A DNA stretch of 22,487 bases. Origin: Coriobacteriia bacterium (GTDB lineage Bacteria; Actinomycetota; Coriobacteriia; Anaerosomatales; Anaerosomataceae). Shown here in pieces: positions 14,244-21,939 of the stretch (the stretch's first letter is position 1; each line of letters begins with the position of its first letter). The stretch is taken from contig JAFGUS010000193.1 in the NCBI GenBank assembly GCA_016938395.1, forward strand, positions 1 to 22,487, written 5' to 3'. Under the pieces are notes generated by a model. It ran no database searches. It worked only from the letters and a program-made list of their open reading frames with translations, and was not told the origin of the DNA. The position numbers were made by a program, and so were the translations under genes.

Positions 14244-15061
14244 CGAACGTCGCGTTCCTGGGGCCGGCCGGAACCTTCAGCGAGGTAGCGGTGCTGTCGC
14301 TCAGCATGTCGGACGCCGAGCCCCTACCCTGCACGAGCATCGCCGAGGTGTTTGAGGCCGTCGAGCGCGGCAAGGCCGACCTCGGCGTGGTGCCCATCGA
14401 GAACTCGATCGAGGGCTCCGTCTCGGCCACGCTCGATGCGCTCGCGTTCGACACGTCGCTCGAGATACAGCGCGAGCTCGTTCTCGACATCCGGTTCGCG
14501 CTGGTAGCCGCCCCGGGCACGCGTCTCGCGGACATCACCGAGGTTGTGGCACATCCGCAGGCGAGCGGTCAGTGCCGCAGGTGGCTCGACCGACATCTGC
14601 CGGGACGGCCGATCGTTGCGGCCAACTCGAATGCCGAGGCGGTGCAGACCGCAGTGGCTGCCCCTGGCGCTGCCGCTGTGGGGCCGGCGCTCGCCGCCGA
14701 GATCTACGGCGCCGACGTGCTCGAGGACGGCGTGCAAGACTACGCGGGTAACCAGACGCGGTTCGTGCTCATCGGGCGCGGGCTCCAGCCGCCGACCGGC
14801 CACGACAAGACGTCGCTCGCGCTGTTCATGAAGAAGGACAAGCCGGGCGCGCTCCTGATGATCCTGTCCGAGTTCGCGTACGCCGACATCAACCTCACCA
14901 AGATCCAGAGCCGTCCCACCAAGCGACAACTGGGCGACTACATGTTCTTCGTCGACCTCGAGGGGCATGTGGAGGACCCGGCGGTGCGCCTTGCGCTCGA
15001 CTGCCTCAGGCTCAAGCTCCGCGAGGTCAAGGTGCTCGGCAGCTACCCCAACGCGCGGTAG
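14240..15061 (+). CDS. pheA: prephenate dehydratase
   Basis: A 273-residue monofunctional prephenate dehydratase, which converts prephenate to phenylpyruvate in phenylalanine synthesis. It opens with VAFLGPAGTFSEVA and has PIENSIEGSV, then the catalytic TRF motif at 173-175 (NQTRFVLIG). A C-terminal ACT domain (about 188-270: LALFMKKDKPGALLMILSEFA, KIQSRP) is the usual site for phenylalanine feedback; the common ESRP is here QSRP. No chorismate mutase domain is fused. Length is normal for the family. It overlaps the diguanylate cyclase by 4 nt and is followed 7 nt later by a PHP-domain gene, so all three are likely on one mRNA. Confidence 0.95.
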   Translation: MTNVAFLGPAGTFSEVAVLSLSMSDAEPLPCTSIAEVFEAVERGKADLGVVPIENSIEGSVSATLDALAFDTSLEIQRELVLDIRFALVAAPGTRLADITEVVAHPQASGQCRRWLDRHLPGRPIVAANSNAEAVQTAVAAPGAAAVGPALAAEIYGADVLEDGVQDYAGNQTRFVLIGRGLQPPTGHDKTSLALFMKKDKPGALLMILSEFAYADINLTKIQSRPTKRQLGDYMFFVDLEGHVEDPAVRLALDCLRLKLREVKVLGSYPNAR

Positions 15062-15068
15062 GGTCCGC

Positions 15069-15773
15069 ATGCCGCGCTACACCGTCGACCTGCACAACCA
15101 CACGCCACTCATTCCCAGTGACTACCGGGGAGACCCGGCCACCACGCCCCGCCAGATCGTGGAGCGCGCCCTCGAGCTGGGCATCGACGTATGGGGCATC
15201 GCCGACCACTTCAGCGTTGACTACGGTCCCAGGCTCATCGCAGCCGCGGAGGAGGAAGCAGCCGAGACGGGTCGGCGGCTCCTCGTGGTGCCGGGCGCCG
15301 AGATTCGCGTTCGGTATGAGGGCGAGGAGACGCACCTCGTGTGTCTCTTTCCGCCCGAACGCGCCGATATCCGGTTTGCGATCGTGCTCGATGTACTTGG
15401 GCTGACCTCGTCCGTGGCGCCCCTCGAGGAGCTGCCGTTCTTCGCGGTGGAGCGCGATCCTCGTGACGTCGCTCGCATCGTGGACGGCGTGGGCGGCCTC
15501 TGCCACATCGGGCACGTGGACCGCACCTTCGGCGACTACTGCTTCATCGAGTCGGAGCTCGTACACGATCTTGCCGAGTGCCCGCACGTCTCGGCGATCG
15601 AGCTCATCGATCACTCATGTCGCGGGCGGTTCAGGGACGGCCTGGCCATCGCTCACATCTCGTCCTCGGACTCGCACTCGCTCGAGGAGATGGGTCGGCG
15701 CACGGCCACACTCGAGATGCCCGAGTTGTCGTTCGAGGGGCTGAAGGCGGCCTTTCGGGCGGCGCGTCGCTAG
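15069..15773 (+). CDS. PHP-domain metal-dependent hydrolase
   Basis: A 234-residue PHP-superfamily protein. Metal ligands are seen as DLHNHTP (His9, His11), ADHFS (Asp46, His47), GAEIRV (Glu78), a central CHIGHVDR, and SSSDSHSLEEMG near the end. The family includes histidinol phosphatases, DNA polymerase proofreading domains and nucleoside 3',5'-bisphosphate phosphatases; the exact substrate is not known here. Placement after pheA with a 7-nt gap might suggest aromatic or histidine metabolism, but PHP proteins are often found this way without a link. TAGGG lies a few bases before ATG 15069; the longer in-frame start at 14967 lies inside pheA and is unlikely. Confidence 0.85.
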   Translation: MPRYTVDLHNHTPLIPSDYRGDPATTPRQIVERALELGIDVWGIADHFSVDYGPRLIAAAEEEAAETGRRLLVVPGAEIRVRYEGEETHLVCLFPPERADIRFAIVLDVLGLTSSVAPLEELPFFAVERDPRDVARIVDGVGGLCHIGHVDRTFGDYCFIESELVHDLAECPHVSAIELIDHSCRGRFRDGLAIAHISSSDSHSLEEMGRRTATLEMPELSFEGLKAAFRAARR

Positions 15774-16192
15774 CGCGTCGTCTGCGACGCTGTCGCTGCG
15801 GTTCATGGGTCCTGGCCACTGTGGCCAGCGTGGCTCTGGGCTCGGCCCACGTGTCCCTGATGTCGCTTAGGACGTCTGCGTCCTGGGTACGGACGGCTTA
15901 TGGACGGTGGGTCGCGAGTACCTCTATCGGCTCGCGACCGACCCGTCAGGTGTCTCGCCTCTCGCCGCCCTGAAGTACGGCGGCGCCCGTTGCTTGAGCG
16001 CTCACAGCGCTCCGGGTGCCGGCCTCCGGCACGGGACCGGGTATTGGGGAGGGGCGCCATGAGCCGCGAGCGTACAACCGTTCGTGTGGCCAACCTCCCT
16101 TCGCACGAAGCCTCGGCATCGGCTGGTGCCGGCCCCGCTATGGAAGGCTGAGCGCCGACCGCGGGTGAGCGGGATGAGAGGGGTTGTCACTC
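15774..16192 (+). other. noncoding stretch with seven hairpins, candidate structured RNA
   Basis: About 420 nt without a convincing gene. Perfect hairpins: GCGTCG-TCTG-CGACGC (15775-15790); CTGGCCA-CTG-TGGCCAG (15812-15828); AGGACG-TCTG-CGTCCT (15869-15884); CGCCGCC/GGCGGCG (15963-15985); GAGCGCT-CAC-AGCGCTC (15996-16012); and GTGCCGG-CCT-CCGGCAC (16016-16032). Between these, GGTCGCGAG/CTCGCGACC (15910-15939) extends outward with small bulges to about 15903-15948. No T tract follows any of them. The first two may end the pheA operon; the later ones would be in the leader of the FG-GAP/CWB2 gene. I could not match it to a known riboswitch. Confidence 0.55.
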
Positions 16193-18349
16193 ATGAGACA
16201 TCCACGTGCTGCACAGGGGCTCACGGTTGTACTCGTCGCGGCTCTGCTGCCGGCGGCGTTCGTGCCGTCGGCTGCCGCCGCCGAACTGCCGGTTGACTAC
16301 AGCTACCAGTCGGTGCTGCCGTTTGATGGTGCCGCATACGACTGGTTCGGCGATGCAGTCGCCGTGTGGGGAGACACGGCGCTCATCGGAGCACCGGGTG
16401 ACGACGACCTCGGTGCCATATCCGGCAGTGCCTACGTCTACATGCGGATCGACGACTACTGGGTCCAGCGCCAGAAGCTGACGGCCGGCGACGGTTCAGA
16501 CGGTGACTACTTCGGTTCCCCCGTGGCCATACGCGGCGAAACGGCCGTCATCGGAGCACCGGGTGCAGGCAGCAACACGGGTGCAGCGTACGTCTTCACG
16601 CGTACCGGAGGTGTCTGGAGCCAGTACGCGAAGCTGACCGCCGACGATGGTGAAGTGGCTGATCTGTTCGGGCGTGCGGTGGCGATCGATGGAGAGACCG
16701 TCCTCGTCGGCGCTCCCGGTGACGATGACCGCGGGTCGGGGGCGGGCGCCGTCTACGTGTTCACCCCGACCGACACCACCTGGACCCAGCGAGCCAAGAT
16801 CACCGCCACTGACGGCGACGCTGCCGCTGCTTTCGGAATGGCGGTGGCCCTCGACGACGGGACCGCACTCGTCGGCGCGAGCGAGGATGAGACCGCTCGA
16901 GGGAGCGCGTACGTCTTCACGGGCTCCGGCAGTACGTGGACCCAGCGCGCCAAGCTCGTAGCGCCCGATCGCGACACGTACGACTACTTCGGTTTCTCGC
17001 TGGCGCTTGAGCGCGGGACCGCGCTCGTCGGCGCGTACGGCGAGGACGATCAGAGAGGAGCCGCGCACGTGTTCACGGGCAGCGGTGCGACGTGGGCGCA
17101 TCGTACGCGGCTCGTGGCGTCAACGCGCGATACGTTCGACCGCTTCGGCCTGTCGGTGGCTCTGTCCGGAGGCGCGATTCTCGCTGGAGCCCGCGGATAT
17201 GGCGACACCGGTGCGGCGTACGTGTTCACGGGGGGTGGTGCCGCCTGGGAGGAGCGCACGCGCTTCGGGGCGCCCGGCACCGAACTCGACGATGAGTACG
17301 GTGATGCGGTCGCCCTGTCGGGGGGCAATGCCGTTGTGGGTGCCCACTTCAACGATGTGGGCGCCTCGAACCAGGCAGGCGCTGCACACTTCCACACGTT
17401 CACCACGCAGCTCACCCTCGACGCCAAACGCCTGGCCGGCGCCGATCGCTACCTGACAGCGGTGGCGGTCTCGAAGCAGGGCTTCCCGGCCGGGGCTCCG
17501 GCGGTTGTGATCGCAACGGGGGCCAATTGGCCCGACGCTCTCGGGGGAAGCGCGCTTGCCGGGGCGGCGCATGGGCCGCTGCTACTCACGCGTCAGGCGG
17601 CGCTTCCGGCGGAGGTCTCGGCGGAGGTCCGTCGGCTCGGCGCGGTGAAGGCATACGTGCTTGGCGGCACCGACGTGGTGTCGGGCAGCGTGGAGGACGA
17701 ACTCGTCGGACTGCTGGGCCGTGCGAACGTGGAGCGCCTTGCCGGGCCCACTCGGTACGAGACGGCGAGCGCGGTGGCAGACGAAGTGATCGAGCTCCTG
17801 GGCTGCTCGTACGACGGCCGCGTGTTCGTGGCTACGGGCCTCAACTACCCGGACGCCACGGCGGCTTCGCCGATCGCCGCCTGGCAACCGATGCCGATCA
17901 TGCTCGCGGACGTGCGTGCGGGGACGGTCGATCTGCCGGCATTCACCGAGCATGCGGTGGTGTTGGGGTCTGAGGCTGCTGTTCCGCAGAGCGTCTACGA
18001 GTACCTGGAAGACGAGCTCAGCGCGGACCACGTGTCCCGGATCGGAGGGGCCAACCGATACGAGACAGCGGCGATGATCGCCGAGAGGGCGGTGGACGAG
18101 CACGGCATGAAGTGGAACGCTTCCGGGCTTGCCACGGGGGAGAACTTCCCCGATGCGCTTGCGGCCGGACCGATGCTTGCCATCCGCGAGAGCGTTCTTC
18201 TGCTGACGCGGTCGTCGGCCCTCTCGGCTGAGGCGCGGTTGCCGCTCGAAGCCAACCACGCGTCGATCTGGAGCATGTTCGTCTTCGGTGGCGAGCTGGC
18301 GGTCTCACCCGCCGTGTTGGCAGAGGCCGAGCTGGCAGCGGGACTCTAG
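16193..18349 (+). CDS. secreted seven-blade FG-GAP protein with three CWB2 repeats
   Basis: A 718-residue exported protein. The signal peptide is MRHPRAAQGLTVVLVAALLP through about FVPSAAAA. Residues about 40-400 hold seven FG-GAP-like units, each starting FG/YG..VA followed by GxTALIGAPG and then AYVF, with linkers such as WTQRAKL. Seven units fit a closed integrin-alpha-like propeller. The DxDxDG calcium loops of integrins are not seen. Residues about 410-718 are three CWB2 repeats (DRYLTAVAV, WPDALGGSALAG, YVLGGTDVVS and related). The protein is expected on the cell surface, held by CWB2 to wall polymer; the ligand of the propeller is unknown. GAGAGGGG lies 9 nt before ATG 16193, so this start is preferred to TTG 16184. 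It is the first of two tandem paralogues. Confidence 0.88.
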   Translation: MRHPRAAQGLTVVLVAALLPAAFVPSAAAAELPVDYSYQSVLPFDGAAYDWFGDAVAVWGDTALIGAPGDDDLGAISGSAYVYMRIDDYWVQRQKLTAGDGSDGDYFGSPVAIRGETAVIGAPGAGSNTGAAYVFTRTGGVWSQYAKLTADDGEVADLFGRAVAIDGETVLVGAPGDDDRGSGAGAVYVFTPTDTTWTQRAKITATDGDAAAAFGMAVALDDGTALVGASEDETARGSAYVFTGSGSTWTQRAKLVAPDRDTYDYFGFSLALERGTALVGAYGEDDQRGAAHVFTGSGATWAHRTRLVASTRDTFDRFGLSVALSGGAILAGARGYGDTGAAYVFTGGGAAWEERTRFGAPGTELDDEYGDAVALSGGNAVVGAHFNDVGASNQAGAAHFHTFTTQLTLDAKRLAGADRYLTAVAVSKQGFPAGAPAVVIATGANWPDALGGSALAGAAHGPLLLTRQAALPAEVSAEVRRLGAVKAYVLGGTDVVSGSVEDELVGLLGRANVERLAGPTRYETASAVADEVIELLGCSYDGRVFVATGLNYPDATAASPIAAWQPMPIMLADVRAGTVDLPAFTEHAVVLGSEAAVPQSVYEYLEDELSADHVSRIGGANRYETAAMIAERAVDEHGMKWNASGLATGENFPDALAAGPMLAIRESVLLLTRSSALSAEARLPLEANHASIWSMFVFGGELAVSPAVLAEAELAAGL

Positions 18350-18437
18350 GTGCGCGGCGCCCGGCATGTTGTTGTGCGCGGAGGAGGGGGCGCATGGCGG
18401 CTCGTGAGGAGTGTCGGTTGAGGGGGGGGTAACGAGG

Positions 18438-20450
18438 ATGAACGCTGTAAGCACCGCTCGCCGCGCCGTCTCCGCGTGCGCAGCAACGCTGATCGTCCTG
18501 GTCGCGTTGACCGCTGCGCCTGCCACGGCGGCGGAGCTGCCGCTCGCGTATAGGGCGTGGGATCTACCTGCCTCGGACCCCGCGGCAGGCGCGCGGTTCG
18601 GCTCGTCGGTCGCGGTATGGGGTGACACGGCGGTGGTCGGTGCCCCATACACGAGCGGGGAACGAGGCGCGGCGTATGTCTTCATGCGCGCAGGCGGTGC
18701 GTGGACGTTGAGACAGAAACTCATCGCTCTCGATGGCGCTGAGACAGACCGCTTTGGCTGGTCGGTGGCCATCCGGGGCGACACGATCCTGATCGGCGCG
18801 GCTGGCGAAGACTCCTATCGCGGCTCGGCGTATGTCTTCACCGGGAGTGACGGCCTCTGGACGCAGAGTGCCAAACTCGCAGCTTCCGACGGCGTCATTC
18901 ACGATCACTTCGGTTGCTCGGTGGCGCTCGACGGCAGTACCGCGGTCATCGGTGCGACCGAAGACGATGACACCCGCGGCGCTGCTTACGTGTTCACCGA
19001 AGCCGGTGGGGTCTGGGCCGAGCAGGCCAGGCTCGTTGCCGATCACAGAGCGGACATGGCCTACTTCGGCTGGTCGGTCGCCGTTGAAGGTGACACGGTG
19101 CTCGTAGGTGCGATCGAGCCCAACAGCCCCGCGGGCTCCGCCTACGTCTTCACGGGGAGCGGCGACAGCTGGACTCAGCGTGCGAAGCTCACCGCCTCCG
19201 ACGGCGTGACGGATGACTACTTCGGGTGTTCCGTCGCTCTCTCGGGGGGCAACGCCCTGATCGGTGCGCACTCCGACGAGAACCTCGCTATCGGTGCAGG
19301 CTCCGCCTACGTCTTCACGGGGAGCGGCGACACCTGGACCCAGCGCAAGAAGCTCACACATGCGGGTGAGGCGGCCCTCGACCACTTCGGCTGCGCAGTG
19401 GGTCTCTCGGGTGGAAACGCGATCGTAGGGGCGTACGCTGACGACACCGCTGCTGGCAGCGACGCGGGCAGCGCATGCGCATACGTGCTGAGCACTGAGC
19501 TCGCGCTTGGTGGTGTGACGCGCATCGCCGGCGACGATCGCTACCTCACTGCGGTGGCAGCCTCTGAACGCGGCTTCCCGGTGGGTGCTCCCGCCGTGGT
19601 AGTGGCTACCGGCGCCAACTGGCCCGATGCGCTGGGCGGGAGCGCGCTCGCGGGCGCCGCCCACGGCCCGCTGCTGCTCACGCGCACCGACATGCTGCCG
19701 GCCGGGGTCGTGGACGAGATCCGACGGCTCGGTGCGGTGCGAGCGTACGTAGTGGGCGGGACTGCGTCCATCTCCGGGGCGGTGGAGGACACCCTCGTCA
19801 CGCTTCTGGGTCGCACGAACGTCGTGCGCTTGGGCGGATCCGACCGCTACGCGACAGCGCGACTCGTGGCCGACGAGACCATCCGGCTGCAGGGGTCGAC
19901 CTATGGCGGCAGATCGTTCGTCGCAACCGGTCTGAACTACCCCGACGCAACTGCCGCTTCACCGCTCGCGGTCTGGCAGGGTGCTCCCATCCTGCTCGTC
20001 GATCCGAGGACAGGCGCTCTCTACGTTCCTGACGATGTCACCCATGCGTGCATCCTCGGTGGCGAGAGCGCTGTTCCGCCACCGGTCGAGGCGGTCCTCT
20101 GCGATGAGCTCGGGGATGATAAGGTCACCCGGCTTCCCGGCGCCAACCGTTACGAGACTGCCGCGATGACTGCGCAGCTCGGCGTCAGCGGCGGCATGCA
20201 GTGGAAAGGGCTCGGGCTTGCCACGGGCGAGAACTTCCCGGATGCACTCGCCGCAGGTCCCATGCTGGCAACCAATCGGAGCGTGCTGCTGCTTACGCGT
20301 TCGGACGCACTCAGTAGCGAGGCGGCCGCGATGATCACGGGCAACGCTGCCTCGATCGGGAGCATGTTCATCTTTGGAGGTGAGGCAGCGGTTTCGCCCG
20401 CTGTTGCGGCGGAAGCCGCGGCCGCGGCGGGGACGAAGACCCGTTTGTAG
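18438..20450 (+). CDS. secreted six-blade FG-GAP protein with three CWB2 repeats
   Basis: A 670-residue exported protein closely related to the preceding gene. The signal peptide runs from MNAVSTARRAVSACAATLIV to about APATAA. Only six FG-GAP-like units are present (residues about 45-355), each with FG.SVA..G.TA.IGA and AYVF. Three CWB2 repeats follow (about 360-665; DRYLTAVAAS, WPDALGGSALAG, ATGENFPDALAAGP). It is likely wall-attached and exposed. Two adjacent blades share an identical 34-nt stretch. A G-rich ribosome site (AGGGGGGGG) lies 8 nt before ATG 18438; an in-frame GTG at 18411 would add nine residues and spoil the signal peptide. It follows its paralogue by 88 nt on the same strand, with no terminator seen between, so co-transcription is possible. 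Confidence 0.88.
   Translation: MNAVSTARRAVSACAATLIVLVALTAAPATAAELPLAYRAWDLPASDPAAGARFGSSVAVWGDTAVVGAPYTSGERGAAYVFMRAGGAWTLRQKLIALDGAETDRFGWSVAIRGDTILIGAAGEDSYRGSAYVFTGSDGLWTQSAKLAASDGVIHDHFGCSVALDGSTAVIGATEDDDTRGAAYVFTEAGGVWAEQARLVADHRADMAYFGWSVAVEGDTVLVGAIEPNSPAGSAYVFTGSGDSWTQRAKLTASDGVTDDYFGCSVALSGGNALIGAHSDENLAIGAGSAYVFTGSGDTWTQRKKLTHAGEAALDHFGCAVGLSGGNAIVGAYADDTAAGSDAGSACAYVLSTELALGGVTRIAGDDRYLTAVAASERGFPVGAPAVVVATGANWPDALGGSALAGAAHGPLLLTRTDMLPAGVVDEIRRLGAVRAYVVGGTASISGAVEDTLVTLLGRTNVVRLGGSDRYATARLVADETIRLQGSTYGGRSFVATGLNYPDATAASPLAVWQGAPILLVDPRTGALYVPDDVTHACILGGESAVPPPVEAVLCDELGDDKVTRLPGANRYETAAMTAQLGVSGGMQWKGLGLATGENFPDALAAGPMLATNRSVLLLTRSDALSSEAAAMITGNAASIGSMFIFGGEAAVSPAVAAEAAAAAGTKTRL
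19134..19167 (+). repeat. 34-nt direct repeat, copy 1, in the six-blade gene
   Basis: Bases 19134-19167 are identical to 19299-19332. The offset is 165 nt (55 codons, in frame), one FG-GAP blade. The copies encode GSAYVFTGSGD. Confidence 0.85.
19299..19332 (+). repeat. 34-nt direct repeat, copy 2, in the six-blade gene
   Basis: The second copy of the identical 34-nt blade segment. Identity at third codon positions as well as in the protein suggests recent duplication or gene conversion between neighbouring blades. Confidence 0.85.
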
Positions 20451-20521
20451 CACTGTGGGCGGCGAGGACGTGGTTTCGTCGGCTGTGGCGGCTGAGGTCC
20501 GCGCGCCCGCGCCATCACGCG

Positions 20522-21862
20522 CTACCCGTGCGCCTTGAGCGGCCGGAGATCCTCGGGCCGTGGCATGCCGAGGGCGAGATGGCCCGTGATCCGGTCGGCG
20601 AGGAACGCCGAGCGGTCGGCCGCGTCGAGCGCGAGCGGAAGCACATCGGTGCCGCGGAGCGTACCGAGCGAGCCTGCCGCGCACGCGGTCTCCCCGTAGG
20701 CGGTGACGCGATCGGCCCCTGTCACACCGCCCGCGATAAGCAACGGCACGGCACCGCCGCCGTGGTAGAGCGGCCCGGCCGAGGGCGTCTGGTGGTCCGG
20801 GCAGACCGCCACCACGATCTCCCCGCGCTCGGCGAGCGGGACGAGCGGCGCGAGCGCCCGGTCGATGCCCTCGATCACCCCGGCCTTGAGGGCCGGGTCC
20901 TTGCGATGCCCGGCCATGTCGGGGCGCTTGGTGTGCAGGTGCACGAAGTCGTAGCCTTCGGCGAAGAGCGCGAGCGTTGCCTCCACCCGTACTGCCACGT
21001 CGGCCTCTGCCTCGCGCAGCGTGCCGAACTCACGGTGGTCGAGGCCCACAGCCGCGGCGAGCCCGGCGTAGAGCGGTCCGGCGCCGAGCGAGACGCCGCG
21101 CAGGCCGAAGCGCTGCGCAGATGGCGTGACGCGCACCTGCGAGCCCGCCCACTTCACAAGCATCGCGTTCAGCGGACGCTCGGCGAGCACCTCGCGCGAG
21201 TGGCGGACCCATGCGTTGAGCGCGGCCGCCGTGCGCGCGGCCGCATGGGCATCGGGCGCCTCCTCAAGCGGCAGCACCTCGAGAACCGCGGTGCCGTCAT
21301 GAAGTGGGTCGGCGTCGCTCACGAAGTGCGAGAGTGGGCGGCCGTCTGCGGGTGAGAGGAAGAGCAGGCCCTGCAGGGCGCCCGTGTGCACGAAGCGGAT
21401 TCGCACGCCGTTGATGTCCACATCGAGGTTCACCTCTACGAGGTACGGCGCCTCGCCGGTGCGCGGATCGGGACGCTCGTCGATCCAGAGGATGCCGTCG
21501 CGCTCGCTCACGCATGCGAGGTTGGCGCGGAGCACCACCTCGCCAGCGGCGGGAGGCATGCCTTCACCGAGGGCCTCGAGCAACCCGCGGCCGGGGAAGT
21601 CGCGCTCGCCGTAGCCGAAGAGCGCGAAGTGCGCCTGATGCGATGAGGGCGCCAGTCCCGGGCCGAGCGGGTAGAGCAGTCCGGAGCGGCCGAGCGCGGC
21701 GAGCGCATCCAGATTGGGGGTGTGAGCCGCCTCGATCGGCGTGCGGGGACGCACGGCGCCGGTCGGGTCTCCGGGCACCGGACCCGCGAGTGAGACATGC
21801 GGGCGGTCGCCCGCGCCGTCGGGCACCACGAGTACGATGGGACGCGCGCTCCGCTCGGCCAC
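20522..21862 (-). CDS. apgM: archaeal-type phosphoglycerate mutase homologue (ApgM/alkaline phosphatase superfamily)
   Basis: A 446-residue protein of the cofactor-independent, archaeal-type phosphoglycerate mutase group, which interconverts 3- and 2-phosphoglycerate in glycolysis. Metal and active-site marks are VPDGAGD near the start, TPNLDALAALG, the nucleophile region APSSHQAHFALFGYG, GRGLLEALGEG, the metal-ligand stretch HTKRPDMAGHRKDP, PDHQTP and YHGGGAVP. The usual GSD at the nucleophile reads SSH here, so a related phosphotransferase or phosphonate enzyme remains possible. GAAGGGGG lies 7 nt before GTG 21862; the frame stays open upstream but without a ribosome site. Divergent from the methyltransferase gene with a 77-nt gap. 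The gene converges on the FG-GAP gene; the 71 nt between their ends shows no clear terminator. Confidence 0.82.
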   Translation of the reverse strand: MAERSARPIVLVVPDGAGDRPHVSLAGPVPGDPTGAVRPRTPIEAAHTPNLDALAALGRSGLLYPLGPGLAPSSHQAHFALFGYGERDFPGRGLLEALGEGMPPAAGEVVLRANLACVSERDGILWIDERPDPRTGEAPYLVEVNLDVDINGVRIRFVHTGALQGLLFLSPADGRPLSHFVSDADPLHDGTAVLEVLPLEEAPDAHAAARTAAALNAWVRHSREVLAERPLNAMLVKWAGSQVRVTPSAQRFGLRGVSLGAGPLYAGLAAAVGLDHREFGTLREAEADVAVRVEATLALFAEGYDFVHLHTKRPDMAGHRKDPALKAGVIEGIDRALAPLVPLAERGEIVVAVCPDHQTPSAGPLYHGGGAVPLLIAGGVTGADRVTAYGETACAAGSLGTLRGTDVLPLALDAADRSAFLADRITGHLALGMPRPEDLRPLKAHG

Positions 21863-21939
21863 TCCCACGCCCCCTTCGCACTCGTCTCGGCCCTCGGCTA
21901 GAGTATGCCACAGGCGCCGCACGTCAGAGGGGGCATCGG

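Noticed and set aside
15803..16093. 96-codon minus-strand frame and other short frames in the hairpin-rich gap
   Set aside because: No ribosome site, Arg-rich composition and no recognisable domain; the inverted repeats explain the sequence better.
15774..16192. Possible cobalamin or cyclic-di-GMP riboswitch
   Set aside because: GCCACTG and a CAGGTGTC-like string occur, but the first is only part of a simple hairpin and the order and the B12 box are not right. The conserved GEMM core is also not present.
16300..20450. Repeated sequence considered as CRISPR or transposon repeats
   Set aside because: The repeats are in frame, about 50-55 codons long, and encode FG-GAP blades and CWB2 repeats; there are no spacers, transposase genes or terminal repeats.
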